Assembly (NCBI GenBank): GCA_049515555.1
Contig: JBEKTY010000037.1
Location: forward strand, 22,569-86,568
DNA from: JBEKTY01 sp049515555
Lineage (GTDB): Bacteria; Planctomycetota; Planctomycetia; Pirellulales; Thermoguttaceae
Length of the DNA: 64,000 nucleotides
Direction: 5' to 3'
Shown piece after piece: positions 18,815 through 29,171 of the stretch; position 1 is the first letter of the stretch; every line of letters starts with the position of its first letter. A model generated the notes under the pieces. It worked only from the letters and a program-made list of their open reading frames with translations. It did no database searches and was not told the origin of the DNA. A program made the position numbers and the translations under genes.

Positions 18815-20596
18815 TCAGTCCCACCACCAGCGGTCGGCCGCTTGCGGCTTGGCGGCGTTTTGCGGCCGCTGCTGCTGGAGTTGGGGATAGCTTTCCACCG
18901 CGATCGTCTGCCGGCGGACCAGCGCGGCCGGCTGGACGTCGACCCCGCCGCTCACGCCGGCGATGAACTGGCGCTGGCTGACGACGCGGCAGTTGACCAC
19001 CGTTTCGACCTGCTTGGGGGCCTCGCCGATCTCCACCGGGTAGCCTTGCGGATCGCCGAAGCAGGTCAGGTGCCAGCCGATGCGGTCGGCCAGGCGTTCC
19101 TCGCGGAGCAGGGCGGCGGCCAGGGCCAGGTCGCACACGTTCCGCAGCTCGGCGTAGATCGGATACTTGCGGCACAGCGCCGCGAAATGCCGGGTGAAAC
19201 TCTCGGCGAACTGCCGGTTCAGGTCCTCGGACTGGCCGGTGTGGACGCGCTCGCCCTGTGGAGTGAGGTGCTCGTTTTCGCTTTCGACCTTCACACCCTG
19301 GCCGCGCAGGGCGAAGGCCAGCCGGTCCTTCGAGGCCGCCACGGCGTCGTAGTCGAGGGTGAACCACCAGCGGAGCACGCCCATCGGCGGCGGCGGGCCC
19401 TTGATGAGGTTCAGGTAGCTGACCACGCCGGGCACGCCCTCTTCCAGGCCCATGCCCACGAGTTTCATGCGGTAATCGGCCTCGACGAGGACCCGCGCCG
19501 CCCGCGTGCGGGGATCCAGCCCGTAGACCTCGATCGTCTGCCGGCCCAGCTTCGCGCGAAGCTTCTCCAGCCACGCCCGGCGCGATTCGGCCGGAACGGC
19601 GCGCTTGCTCCACTCGGCCAGAAATTCCTGGGCCTGGGCCAGGGCTTCCTGCCGGGGGTTGATCATGCAGCCGAACTTGGCGTCGGCGGCCAACAGCATG
19701 TGGCGGAACACTACCACCAGGTCGTCCAGGCGGACGACCGGCAGGCCCGACTCGACGCCCACGACCAACTGCTCCGCCCCCGTGGTCCAATCGCCGGCCG
19801 GGCCGGCCAGCACCAGGTCGGCCGAGTCGGGATAGACGAAGACATACTGGATCCGCTGGAGGCCGGCCAGGACCTGCATGGTTTCGGTCGGCACCCGGCC
19901 GGCAGCCAGGCCGAGTTGGATCTGCTTCTCCAATCGCACGAGCGAGACCATGCGCAGGGGCGAGCGGCGGCGGGCGTCGTATTGACCCGAGGGCCGGCCG
20001 CCGGCGGCCCGCAGTGCGGACAACTCCCCGCCATCGGACTCTTTCAGCAGCGGCCGCAGCACGCCCTGGGCATCCACGCTGACGCCGGTGGGAAAGGCCG
20101 ACAGATTGCCTGCGCCGCCGGCGTCGGACCAGGTCTTGGGGGCCACCGTGGTGGTGATCAGGTTTATCAGGTCGTCGAAATCGGCCTGGGCCGCGCCGCC
20201 CCGAGCGTTGCGGTTGGCCGGTTCGCCGGGGGGATTGGCCACCTGGGCCAGGATGTGGGCCCGGGCCCGATCGTCGCCGATCAGGGCCACCGAGCGGACG
20301 GCGGCGTCGCGGGCCCCGGCCTGGGCCTGCGCCACGGCCACCTGGCCCAGCAGGGCGTCGCGCTGCTGCGGATCGGCCGCCTGGTTGGCCAGGGCCACGG
20401 CGGGGGCGAACTCGCCCGCCTCGAGCTGGGCTTGCATGCGGGCGTCAGGCGGGGGGCCGCCGCCGGCCGCACCCGGCCACCATCCCAGCACCGCCCCCGC
20501 AACGATCAGTCCCGCCGCCAGCCACGGCCGCCGCCGGCCGGCCGGCGCCGCGGTCAGCACCCAAATCGGCCGCCACGAGCCGGATATCGCTGCCAT
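18815..20596 (-). CDS. DUF1598-type planctomycete protein
   Basis: 593 aa. ATG with a strong AGGAGG upstream. One hydrophobic segment at about 22-45 (WLAAGLIVAGAVLGWW) acts as signal or anchor. A helical part (LANQAADPQQRDALLGQVAV) and a long alpha/beta domain follow (VSLVRLEKQIQLGLAAGRVP, GLQRIQYVFVYPDSADLVLA, MKLVGMGLEEGVPGVVSYL). I assign it to DUF1598 from memory of planctomycete proteins with this layout; the biochemical role is unknown. Predicted to sit outside the cytoplasm. Transcribed leftward, upstream of the isomerase with a repeat between. Confidence 0.7.
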   Translation of the reverse strand: MAAISGSWRPIWVLTAAPAGRRRPWLAAGLIVAGAVLGWWPGAAGGGPPPDARMQAQLEAGEFAPAVALANQAADPQQRDALLGQVAVAQAQAGARDAAVRSVALIGDDRARAHILAQVANPPGEPANRNARGGAAQADFDDLINLITTTVAPKTWSDAGGAGNLSAFPTGVSVDAQGVLRPLLKESDGGELSALRAAGGRPSGQYDARRRSPLRMVSLVRLEKQIQLGLAAGRVPTETMQVLAGLQRIQYVFVYPDSADLVLAGPAGDWTTGAEQLVVGVESGLPVVRLDDLVVVFRHMLLAADAKFGCMINPRQEALAQAQEFLAEWSKRAVPAESRRAWLEKLRAKLGRQTIEVYGLDPRTRAARVLVEADYRMKLVGMGLEEGVPGVVSYLNLIKGPPPPMGVLRWWFTLDYDAVAASKDRLAFALRGQGVKVESENEHLTPQGERVHTGQSEDLNRQFAESFTRHFAALCRKYPIYAELRNVCDLALAAALLREERLADRIGWHLTCFGDPQGYPVEIGEAPKQVETVVNCRVVSQRQFIAGVSGGVDVQPAALVRRQTIAVESYPQLQQQRPQNAAKPQAADRWWWD

Positions 20597-20715
20597 GATA
20601 GGCTCCTCCTCTCTGGCCCGACCCTTGCCCCAGGTTCATAGTACCACAAACCTGTGGAAATCCTACGGGTTCAATCCGGATTCGTTCCCGTTGCGGAAGG
20701 CCGGAAACGTGGTTC

Positions 20716-20749
20716 TGGTGGGGCTCGCCCGGGGCTCGACCCACCCTAC
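20716..20749. repeat. R6 repeat copy b, supplies the NtrC-type stop
   Basis: GTGGGGCTCGCCCGGGGCTC followed by GACCCACCCTAC. The TAG stop of the regulator gene (20746-20748) is the first triplet of this unit when read on the minus strand. Confidence 0.8.
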
Positions 20750-22149
20750 GATAATCCTAATTCGTCGAGCTTCTTGCGGAGCGTGGTGCGGTGCAGGCCG
20801 AGGCGGCGGGCGGCGGCCAGGCATTGGCCGTCGTAATGCCGCAGCGCCGATTCCAACAGCGGCGGCTCGACCAGTTTCAGCAGCCGCTGGTAAAGGTCGG
20901 GCGACGGATCGGCGGCGGCCAACTGGGTTTGGGCCCAGCGCCGCACGAGGATGGCCAGGGCCTGCTCGTCGCCCAGGGCGGGCGGGCCCGCCCCGGCGGG
21001 CATCATCGGCGGCGGCAAGTGCTCGGGGGCAATGGTCCGGCCGCGGGCCAGGATCAGGGCGTGCTCGATCGCGTTGCGCAGCTCGCGGACGTTGCCGTGC
21101 CAGTCGCGGCGGCAGAGCTCGGCCAGCGCCTCGGGCGAGATCGCCGGCCGCGGCCCGGCCCCCGCCAAGATCTCAAGAAAATGCTCGACCAACAGGGGGA
21201 TGTCTTCGCGGCGCTGCCGCAGAGGGGGCAGCTCGATCTCGAACGTCACCAGGCGGAAGTAAAGATCGTGGCGGAACGACCCCTCGGCCACGCGGCGGTA
21301 CAGGTTCTGGTGCGTGGCCGAGATCAGCCGGAAATCGCTCCGCACCGGCGAGTCGGAGCCCACCGGCAGGATCTCGCCGTGTTCCAGCACCCGCAGCAGT
21401 TTGACCTGCAGGGCCAGGGGGATATCGGCGACTTCGTCGAGGAAGATCGTTCCACCGTGGGCCTGTTCGAGGAGGCCTTTGCGGGCCTGGTCGGCGCCGG
21501 TGAAGGCGCCCCGGGCATGGCCGAACAACTCGCTTTCGGCCAGCGTGGGGCTGAGCGAGGCCATGTTGACGGCGACGAAGGCGCCCTCCGCGCGGCGGCT
21601 GTAGCAGTGGATGGCCCGCGCCGCCAACTCCTTGCCCGTCCCGCTCTCGCCCACCAGGTTCACGCAGGCATCGGAGGGGGCGACCAGCGCAATCCGCTTG
21701 AAGACCTCCTGCATGGCCGCCGAGGCGCCGATGATCGTGCCGGCGGCCTGTTTCGGCCCGCGCTGGGCAGCGGCCGCCGGCGGCCGCTCGGACTCCTCCA
21801 GCGCCCGCTCCAGCGCCCGCTGTACCACGGCCAGCTCGAAGGGCTTGGTCAAGTAGTCGAAGGCCCCGTTGCGGACCGCCGTCACGGCCGTGGCCAGCTC
21901 GCCGTGCGCGGTCATGATGATAATCGGCACGTGGGGGGCCACCTGGCGGAACTGTTCCATGGCCGCCAGCCCGTCCATGCCCGGCAGCCGCACGTCGAGC
22001 AGGATCACGTCGGGCCGCCGCTGGCGGGCCGCCGGTATCGCCTGCTCCGCCGAGGCGGCCGTCGCGGCGCTATGGCCCAACTCCTCGGCCAGCTTCGCCA
22101 GTCCCCAGCAGATGCTCTGTTCGTCGTCGACGATCAACACGTGGGCCAT
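20746..22149 (-). CDS. Sigma-54-dependent response regulator (NtrC family)
   Basis: 467 aa from the ATG of MAHVLIVDDEQSICWG; the frame runs further upstream only through repeat sequence. Receiver domain 1-120 with acceptor Asp52 (ILLDVRLPGMDG). The AAA+ domain has Walker A GESGTGKE, the sigma-54 contact GAFTGAD, and FLDEVADIP. A Fis-type helix-turn-helix lies at the end (CLAAARRLGLHRTTLRKKL). It should activate sigma-54 promoters upon phosphorylation. No histidine kinase is adjacent, so its partner is elsewhere. The gene is bounded by repeats on both sides. Confidence 0.95.
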   Translation of the reverse strand: MAHVLIVDDEQSICWGLAKLAEELGHSAATAASAEQAIPAARQRRPDVILLDVRLPGMDGLAAMEQFRQVAPHVPIIIMTAHGELATAVTAVRNGAFDYLTKPFELAVVQRALERALEESERPPAAAAQRGPKQAAGTIIGASAAMQEVFKRIALVAPSDACVNLVGESGTGKELAARAIHCYSRRAEGAFVAVNMASLSPTLAESELFGHARGAFTGADQARKGLLEQAHGGTIFLDEVADIPLALQVKLLRVLEHGEILPVGSDSPVRSDFRLISATHQNLYRRVAEGSFRHDLYFRLVTFEIELPPLRQRREDIPLLVEHFLEILAGAGPRPAISPEALAELCRRDWHGNVRELRNAIEHALILARGRTIAPEHLPPPMMPAGAGPPALGDEQALAILVRRWAQTQLAAADPSPDLYQRLLKLVEPPLLESALRHYDGQCLAAARRLGLHRTTLRKKLDELGLS

Positions 22150-22156
22150 GGGAGAG

Positions 22157-22195
22157 GATTTAGGGATTGGGGATTGGGGATTGGGGATTAGGGGG
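22157..22195. repeat. R7 simple tract GGGATT(T)/GGGGATT
   Basis: Five imperfect tandem units of GGATTGG/GGGATTA type directly upstream of the NtrC-type start, where a ribosome-binding site would be expected. A longer tract of the same type is at 46636-46711. Confidence 0.75.
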
Positions 22196-22198
22196 ATC

Positions 22199-22229
22199 AG
22201 GGTGGGTCGAGCGCCAGCGAGCCCCACCA
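22199..22229. repeat. R6 repeat copy c
   Basis: GGGTGGGTCGAGCGCCAGCG followed by AGCCCCACC; same unit as at 18.6, 20.7 and 38.4 kb. Confidence 0.75.
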
Positions 22230-22557
22230 CCGTTGCGAACAAATCCGAAGCTCGAAATACGAAACGAATTCAAAGGACGAAGAATCCAGAGACCAAACCC
22301 CCCGCCCGACTTAAAGACCTTAACATTTCTGCCACGTCTTGTCCATCTACCAGGCAGGGGGCTGGCGAGCGCGGAAAAGGCGACAGCCACCAAATCTGAC
22401 GGCTCGGGGTTGTGGGTGGCGCGTCGCCTGGAGGCACTGCGTTTCGGCCGGACGAGGCTAAGGTACTCTGTGCCCTGAATGCCGTTGATTGGTCAGTTCC
22501 GATTGGGTCAGGGCGCAGACCCGGGGCGAGTAATCGTTCACTCTCCCGCGCCAAGGT

Positions 22558-22634
22558 AGCAGGCACGCTCCGTGTGCCCTCCGCTGAAGCGAAAGAGGGT
22601 CTGGCTGACGGCACACGGAGTGTGGCGTGCTGCT
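22558..22634. repeat. Inverted repeat with 21-25-base arms
   Basis: Left arm AGCAGGCACGCTCCGTGTGC and right arm whose complement reads AGCAGCACGCCACACTCCGT. Single copy in the window. It is 50 bases beyond the sigma-factor stop and could act as a transcription terminator, though no T-run follows. Confidence 0.55.
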
Positions 22635-22684
22635 TTCCATGCCGTGAGCGGCTACTGTGGCAAACGCATGGCCCCGGCGGTGTT

Positions 22685-24391
<1,707 letters not shown>

Positions 24392-24440
24392 GCGGGCACT
24401 CCTTCCAACAACGGAACGGTGGCTAGTGGTTGGTGGCTAG

Positions 24441-24540
24441 TCCGGATTATTCACCAATCGTTCGTAGTGACCGCATTCATGCGGTCCTTGACCTGTTCAC
24501 ACGCTCCAGACCCGATAAATCGGGTCACTACGAGCCTCGG
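24441..24540. repeat. R5 repeat copy a
   Basis: GGATTATTCACC followed by a long hairpin: GTAGTGACCGCATTCATGCG at one side and CCGATAAATCGGGTCACTAC at the other. Full-length copies are at 50.6 and 52.7 kb. Confidence 0.85.
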
Positions 24541-24621
24541 GGGAGAAAGGGGACGGGCACCTTTTTGGCGGAACGGCCCTTAGGGTGCTTCGCACAGAAG
24601 GTCCCGGTCTCCTCTTTCCCC
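24541..24621. repeat. R1-like repeat copy f
   Basis: Diverged inverted arms GGGAGAAAGGGGACGGGCAC and GGTCCCGGTCTCCTCTTTCC abutting R5 copy a. Confidence 0.55.
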
Positions 24622-24854
24622 AGGCAACGCACCACAACGGTTGTTTGTGGAATGCACTTGGAGTGCCGAACCGACTCCGCGACGGCGGCCGAGGTGTGCA
24701 AGTCGTTAAGCGACGGGAGGTTGCGGCGTGTGATGGCCCACAGGCGCTGAAGGCCGCCTTCGCCGCAGGTTGGCTTTCGGCATCATCGGCGTACGAGAGA
24801 GGTCGCGTTTTTGCGTCGTAGCGGCCCCCGGGGCGCACGGCCCATTGAACTCCG

Positions 24855-24961
24855 AGTTCGGCGCGGGGCTCCCGACCCCGCCGTCGGTGAGACCGAAGGT
24901 CTCCGCACGCTCGGGAGACCTGCAAAGCGGCTGTGTGGCTCGGTCGGAGACCGGCCACAAC
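24855..24961. repeat. R4 repeat copy c
   Basis: GTTCGGCGCGGGGCTCCCGA ... GACCGAAGGTCTCC ... CGGTCGGAGACCGGCCACAA; same orientation as the 10.6-kb copy. Confidence 0.85.
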
Positions 24962-24980
24962 GCGGAAAAATTCACAAGCT

Positions 24981-25009
24981 CGCCGTGTGCCCGACCTCCG
25001 CACACGGCG
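24981..25009. terminator. Hairpin 25 bases past the aldo/keto reductase stop
   Basis: Perfect 10-bp arms CGCCGTGTGC and GCACACGGCG with a 9-base loop, downstream of the leftward gene. No T-run, so a rho-independent terminator is possible but not proven; it could equally be another REP-like unit. Confidence 0.4.
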
Positions 25010-25033
25010 TGTGCGGACTACATTAGGGCGTGG

Positions 25034-26026
25034 TCAGTACGGTCCGCGAATGTGGGCGGCCACGCGATCGTGGTAGAATTGCCGCAACTGCTGGTGCAAG
25101 TCGGGCCCCAGCGGCGGCAGGGCCGAGGTGATGGCGTTGTCGCGGATCTGCTCGCTGCGCTTGGCCCCCGGAATGAGCGTGGTGACGGCCTCGAAATCGA
25201 GGCACCAGCGCAAGGCGAACTGGGCCATGGTCATGCCCGGCGGCACGAGCGGCTTGAGGGCCTCGGTCAGCTCGACGCCCGTTTCCAGGGGCAGCCCGGC
25301 GAACGTCTCGCCGACGTTGAACTGCTGGCCGTCGCGATTGAAGGTCCGATGATCGGTGGCGGCGAACTGCGTGTCCTTGCGGATCTTCCCGGCCAGCAGT
25401 CCGCTGGCCAGCGGCAGGCGGGCGATGATGGCCACGCCCTGCTGGCGGGCCCGCTCCAGCAGGCAGTCGATGGGCTTCTGGCGGAAGAGGTTGAAGATTA
25501 TCTGCAGTGCGGCGAGGCCCTCTTGCTCGAGGCACCAGAGGGCCTCGTCCATGGACTCGACGCTGGCGCCGAAGGCGCGGATCTTGCCCTGCCGGCGAAG
25601 CTCGGCCAGGTGCTCGAACAGGCCGTAGCGGCGGATCGAGTCTACCGGGATGCAGTGTGTCTGCATGAGGTGCAGCGCTTCCAGGCCCAGCCGCCGCAGC
25701 GAATCCTCGGTGTGCTGGAAGACCGCCTGGCGGCTGAAGTTATGGGGCCAGCCGGGCTGGGGGCCGCGGCCCAGCTTCGTGGCCACGAAGAAGCGGTCGC
25801 GGTCCGACCGCTCGCGGAGGAATCGGCCGATGAGCGATTCGCTCCGCCCCAGGCCGTAGATGTCGGCCGTATCGAGCAGGGTAACGCCGGCGGCCGCCGC
25901 CGCGCGCAGCGTGCCCAGCGCCTGCTCGTCGGTAACGTCGCCCCACTCGGTGCCGCCGAGCTGCCAGGTGCCCAGGCCGATTTCCGAGACCGGCCGGCCC
26001 AAAGCGGGAAAGATACGGGTATGCAT
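25034..26026 (-). CDS. Aldo/keto reductase
   Basis: 330 aa, typical length. The catalytic tetrad is recognisable: Asp and Tyr in LLDTADIYGLGRSE, Lys in VATKLGRG, His in LMQTHCIP. The NADPH-binding end is LIPGAKRSEQIRDN. It should reduce aldehydes or ketones, often of sugars. It starts 22 bases after the second glycosyltransferase and is likely the last gene of an hpt-GT-GT-AKR transcript. Confidence 0.93.
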   Translation of the reverse strand: MHTRIFPALGRPVSEIGLGTWQLGGTEWGDVTDEQALGTLRAAAAAGVTLLDTADIYGLGRSESLIGRFLRERSDRDRFFVATKLGRGPQPGWPHNFSRQAVFQHTEDSLRRLGLEALHLMQTHCIPVDSIRRYGLFEHLAELRRQGKIRAFGASVESMDEALWCLEQEGLAALQIIFNLFRQKPIDCLLERARQQGVAIIARLPLASGLLAGKIRKDTQFAATDHRTFNRDGQQFNVGETFAGLPLETGVELTEALKPLVPPGMTMAQFALRWCLDFEAVTTLIPGAKRSEQIRDNAITSALPPLGPDLHQQLRQFYHDRVAAHIRGPY

Positions 26027-26048
26027 GGTACAAGACTCCTCTTATGTC

Positions 26049-27149
26049 TTAGCGGTAAACGATTTCACGATACAGGGCCGCGTAGGCGGCGATCATCGGC
26101 TCGAGGCCGAACTGCCGCAAGGCCCGCTGGCGGCCGGCGGCGCCCAGCCGCCGCGCCAGCTCGGGCCGGTTCAACAGATGTTCGGTCCAGCCGGCGAAAG
26201 CGGCGCGGTGCCCCACGCGGGCCAGGTAGCCCGTCTGTTCGTGGAGCAGCAGCTCGCGGTTGGCGGGAATGTCGCAGGCGACCACCGGCAGGCCGGCCGC
26301 CATCGCCTCCAGGATGGCGTTGGACTGCCCTTCGCTGCCGCTGGTGGACCAGAGCAGGTCCAAGTGCGGCAGCCAGCGGAGCACGTCGCCGCGCTCGCCC
26401 AGAAAATGGACCCGCTCGGTGATCTCGACCTGGCGGCGGAACTGGAGCAGCCGTGGGCGATGCGGCCCGTCGCCGAAGATCAGCAGGTGCACGTCGTCGC
26501 GAATCACCTTGAGCAGGTCGGCGGCCCAGATGGCGTCCTTGACGCGTTTGGCGGGCCGCAGCGGCCCGAGCAGGCCCACCAGGCGGCTGGATTCGGGCAG
26601 GCTGAGCTCATCGAGCAATTGCCGGCGGGTGGCCGCTTGCGCCATGGCCGGCGCCACGCCGTTGGCGATGAGGCGAATCTTTTCCGGCGGCAGCCCGCGC
26701 CCCAGGCAGCTCGCCCGCACGGCCTGACTATTGACCACCAGGGCCTGGCAGCGCCGGACGGCGTAGGGCTCGATTGCCGCTTCGAGGGCCGCACGGGGCG
26801 GCTGGAGACCGCGGCAGGCGAGGATCAGGCCGGCCGGACCGCACTGGCGGGCGACGGCCGCGGCGTAGAGGTTGGCCCTTTCGCCCCAGGCGTGAATCAG
26901 GTCCGGCCGGATCCGCCGCACCTGCCGCCGCAACCGCCACCATGCACAGGGATCGGCCAGCCACCGGCTGCCGATCACCGAGACGGCGATGCCCGCACGG
27001 GTCAGGTCTTCCGCCAGCGGCCCGCCGCGGCTGAGGCCACACACGTGGAGGGCGAACTGCGGGCCGGCCAGGCCGCGGGCGAGCAGAGTCATTTGCCGCC
27101 CCGCACCCTCGCGGGCCAGCGAATCAATCAGGTGCAGGATGCGTATCAT
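26049..27149 (-). CDS. Glycosyltransferase family 4-like protein (second)
   Basis: 366 aa. N-terminal MIRILHLIDSLAREGAGRQM and C-terminal segment EGQSNAILEAMAAGLPVVAC are standard GT4 sequences; LGPLRPAKRVKDAIWAADLL is the hinge/donor-binding part. Its ATG overlaps the stop of the preceding glycosyltransferase in an ATGA, so translation is coupled. Cytoplasmic, probably acting on a lipid-linked or secreted saccharide; donor and acceptor cannot be inferred. Confidence 0.93.
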   Translation of the reverse strand: MIRILHLIDSLAREGAGRQMTLLARGLAGPQFALHVCGLSRGGPLAEDLTRAGIAVSVIGSRWLADPCAWWRLRRQVRRIRPDLIHAWGERANLYAAAVARQCGPAGLILACRGLQPPRAALEAAIEPYAVRRCQALVVNSQAVRASCLGRGLPPEKIRLIANGVAPAMAQAATRRQLLDELSLPESSRLVGLLGPLRPAKRVKDAIWAADLLKVIRDDVHLLIFGDGPHRPRLLQFRRQVEITERVHFLGERGDVLRWLPHLDLLWSTSGSEGQSNAILEAMAAGLPVVACDIPANRELLLHEQTGYLARVGHRAAFAGWTEHLLNRPELARRLGAAGRQRALRQFGLEPMIAAYAALYREIVYR

Positions 27150-28303
27150 TTCAAGCCGTCAAAACATGTCAAGTGCGCGTCGATCATGCGTGCCAGGGGG
27201 AAATCGCGGGCGACCCGCCCCCGGGCAGCCGAGCCGAGTCGGGCGGCCAGTTCCGGCTGCTCCAGGAGGCGTGCCAGGGCGGCGACCAGGGCGGGCCCGT
27301 CGCCGGGCGGCACCAGGAGTCCCTCCTGGCCGTCGGTCAACAGCCAGCGGTTGGCGGGCACGTCGGCGGCCACGCTGGGCAGTTGGGCGGCCATGGCCTC
27401 CAAGAGCGGCAGCGGGGCGCCCTCGGGGTCGGGCGCCACCAGCGCGTCGGCGGCGGCCAGCAGGCTGTCCAGCTCGTCGAATACGCCGATGGCGGCCACG
27501 CGGCCGGCCGCGTGCGGGGTTTCCAGGGTCTGCCGGACGGCGGCCGGCTGGGGGACCTCGCCGGCCAGCCACAAGCGGGCTTCGGGCCAACGCCCGGCCA
27601 GGGCCGACCAGGCGGCCACGAGCTGCTCCCAGCCGCGCTCGGGGGCCAGGCGACCGGTCGAGACGACCAGCGGGGTCTGCTCGCCCAGTTGCAGTGCGGC
27701 ATGGGCCTCGGCCAAGAGCGCGCGGGCGGCGGCCCGCGTCGCCGGCGTCCGCGGCGGATCAAGCGGCACGCCGAGCGGCAGGTGGTGGATCCGCGGGTGT
27801 GGATAGCCGGCCGCCTGCAGCTCGCGCTCGATGGCGGGGGTGGGGGCGACGAAGGCATCCGCCCGCAGGCAGGCCGCCTTGATCCGCTCGCCGCCGGGGG
27901 CCTCGAGCTGCCAGATGCAGTCGCCGGCGTGGCCTGCCTGCTGGGGGGCCAGCACCACGCGTCGCCGCCCGCCGAGGGCCTGCACCGCCGCACAAGCCTC
28001 CTCCTTCAGCCCGGCCACGTACGCCAGGTCGATCTCGCAACGGTGCTCGCGGAGCCAATGCTCGACGCAGCGCATGTATCGCCAGGTGTTCCAACGGCCC
28101 GCGGGCGGTGGGGCGAGACGGACCACCGGCAGGCCGCGGAACTGGATCGCCGGCGGCCAGCGGAGATTGCAGCGGGCGGTCAACACGGTCACGCGGCAAC
28201 CGCGCTGGGCCAGTCCCACGGCCAGCAGGGCCATCGCCCGCTCGGCCGAAGCGGCGCAGGGCCAGAACCGCCGCGTCACCAGCACCACCCGCAACGGCTT
28301 CAC
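27146..28303 (-). CDS. Glycosyltransferase family 4-like protein (first)
   Basis: 385 aa from the GTG at 28301-28303. The frame continues 190 codons upstream, but that part overlaps hpt and has no protein-like character. Motifs: VVLVTRRFWPCAASAERAMA at the start, VVSTGRLAPERGWEQLVAAW in the middle, PEGAPLPLLEAMAAQLPSVA at the donor site. The GTG overlaps the hpt stop (GTGA) and its own stop overlaps the next gene (ATGA), so three genes are translationally linked. The pair of GT4 genes looks like an old duplication. Confidence 0.92.
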   Translation of the reverse strand: MKPLRVVLVTRRFWPCAASAERAMALLAVGLAQRGCRVTVLTARCNLRWPPAIQFRGLPVVRLAPPPAGRWNTWRYMRCVEHWLREHRCEIDLAYVAGLKEEACAAVQALGGRRRVVLAPQQAGHAGDCIWQLEAPGGERIKAACLRADAFVAPTPAIERELQAAGYPHPRIHHLPLGVPLDPPRTPATRAAARALLAEAHAALQLGEQTPLVVSTGRLAPERGWEQLVAAWSALAGRWPEARLWLAGEVPQPAAVRQTLETPHAAGRVAAIGVFDELDSLLAAADALVAPDPEGAPLPLLEAMAAQLPSVAADVPANRWLLTDGQEGLLVPPGDGPALVAALARLLEQPELAARLGSAARGRVARDFPLARMIDAHLTCFDGLK

Positions 28304-28839
28304 CGCGGCGGCTCCTCGACCAGCTCGGCCGGCTCCAGTACGGCCACGTGCGGCAGGTTGCGATACATGTCGTGCCAATCCAGGCCGTAGCCGACGACGA
28401 AGCTGTCGGGGATGTCGAATCCGACGAAGTCCGGTTTCATGGGCACCTGGCAGCGCCCCTCCTTGCGGAGCAGTACGCAACTGCGGACGCTCACCGGGCC
28501 CAGCTCGTCGATCTGCGGCAGCAGTTCCCACAGCGTGTTGCCGGTGTCGAAAATGTCGTCCACCAGCAGCACGTCCCGCCCGCGCACGTCGCTGGACAGC
28601 AGATCGATATTGATCACCAGCGGCCCGGGCTGAGTGTTGCCCTTGTGATAGCTGCGGGCCTGGACCAGCTCGACCCGCAACGGCAAGTCCAGCCGCCGGA
28701 TCAGGTCGGCCAGGAAGACGATGCTGCCGATGAGCACGCCGACGATCGTCAGTTGGCGATGCTCGTAATGCTGGCGGATTTCGGCGGCGAGGCGCTCGAT
28801 CCGCTGGGCCAATTGTTCTTGGGTGATGACGATTTTCAT
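28300..28839 (-). CDS. hpt: Hypoxanthine phosphoribosyltransferase
   Basis: 179 aa from the ATG at 28837-28839 with GAGGA upstream. PRPP-binding loop VLLVDDIFDTGNTL, substrate segment DFVGFDIPDSFVVGYGLDW and N-terminal LTIVGVLIGSIVFLADLIRR are diagnostic. It salvages hypoxanthine (and probably guanine) with PRPP to give the mononucleotide. An R1 repeat sits about 20 bases upstream of the start. Being first in an operon with two glycosyltransferases is unusual. Confidence 0.95.
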   Translation of the reverse strand: MKIVITQEQLAQRIERLAAEIRQHYEHRQLTIVGVLIGSIVFLADLIRRLDLPLRVELVQARSYHKGNTQPGPLVINIDLLSSDVRGRDVLLVDDIFDTGNTLWELLPQIDELGPVSVRSCVLLRKEGRCQVPMKPDFVGFDIPDSFVVGYGLDWHDMYRNLPHVAVLEPAELVEEPPR

Positions 28840-28856
28840 GGGGTCCTCGCGCGGCC

Positions 28857-28939
28857 GAAGGGGACAGTCCCATTTTCGCGGCCGATTCGCTGGTTCAGGT
28901 GGTTGTACCGTGACTGCCGCGAAAATTGGGACAGTCCCC
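28857..28939. repeat. R1 repeat copy b
   Basis: GGGGACAGTCCCATTTTCGC ... GCGAAAATTGGGACAGTCCC around a 40-base non-conserved centre, between the OstA-like stop and hpt. Confidence 0.85.
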
Positions 28940-28980
28940 GGCGACGGATTTGTGGTCACACGATATTCTAAGGTCTGGCC

Positions 28981-29171
28981 TCAGCGGTTCAAGCCGGGCG
29001 GCAGGCGGGCCCCGCTTTTCACCTCGCCGTTGGGGTACTGGTTCAACTCCAGGGTCCTGACGCCGTCCACTTTGGCCTGGTTGATCTTGGGCCAATACAG
29101 GATTCTGCGGGCGGTGAAGTGCGAAGCGGTGCTGCCGGGGTGCTCCTGGCGGAACAGCTCGGCGTCGGTCC
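28981..29171 (-). other. Out-of-frame true C-terminus of the OstA-like gene
   Basis: In the +1 frame from about 29171 the minus strand reads TDAELFRQEHPGSTASHFTA, then ILYWPKINQAKVDGVRTLEL and ends PPGLNR with a stop at 28981-28983. It looks like genuine coding sequence, whereas the in-frame end (SCSARSTPAAPLRTSPPAES) does not. Either a real mutation or a single-base sequence error. Confidence 0.7.

Larger units (their letters stand above)
22150..22684. other. Repeat-filled intergenic region between regulator and sigma factor
   Basis: 535 bases. From left: G-rich heptamer tract (22157-22195), R6 copy c (22199-22229), an unrecognised moderately AT-rich stretch (22230-22330), and an inverted repeat with long arms (22558-22634). 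No convincing gene in either strand. Confidence 0.6.
24392..25033. other. Repeat-rich intergenic region between sigma factor and aldo/keto reductase
   Basis: 642 bases without a gene. It holds a short GGTGGCTAGTGGTTGGTGGC tract (24417-24440), R5 copy a, an R1-like copy f, an unrecognised 200-base stretch (24630-24850), R4 copy c, and a 10-bp-stem hairpin (24981-25009). Several repeats are packed head to tail. Confidence 0.65.

Noticed and set aside
20640..20715. tRNA-like GGTTCAATCC motif
   Set aside because: No cloverleaf arms or anticodon stem could be folded around it.
28304..28873. 190-codon N-terminal extension of the first glycosyltransferase
   Set aside because: It overlaps hpt in another frame, is arginine/proline-rich, and a GTG overlapping the hpt stop gives a normal-length enzyme.
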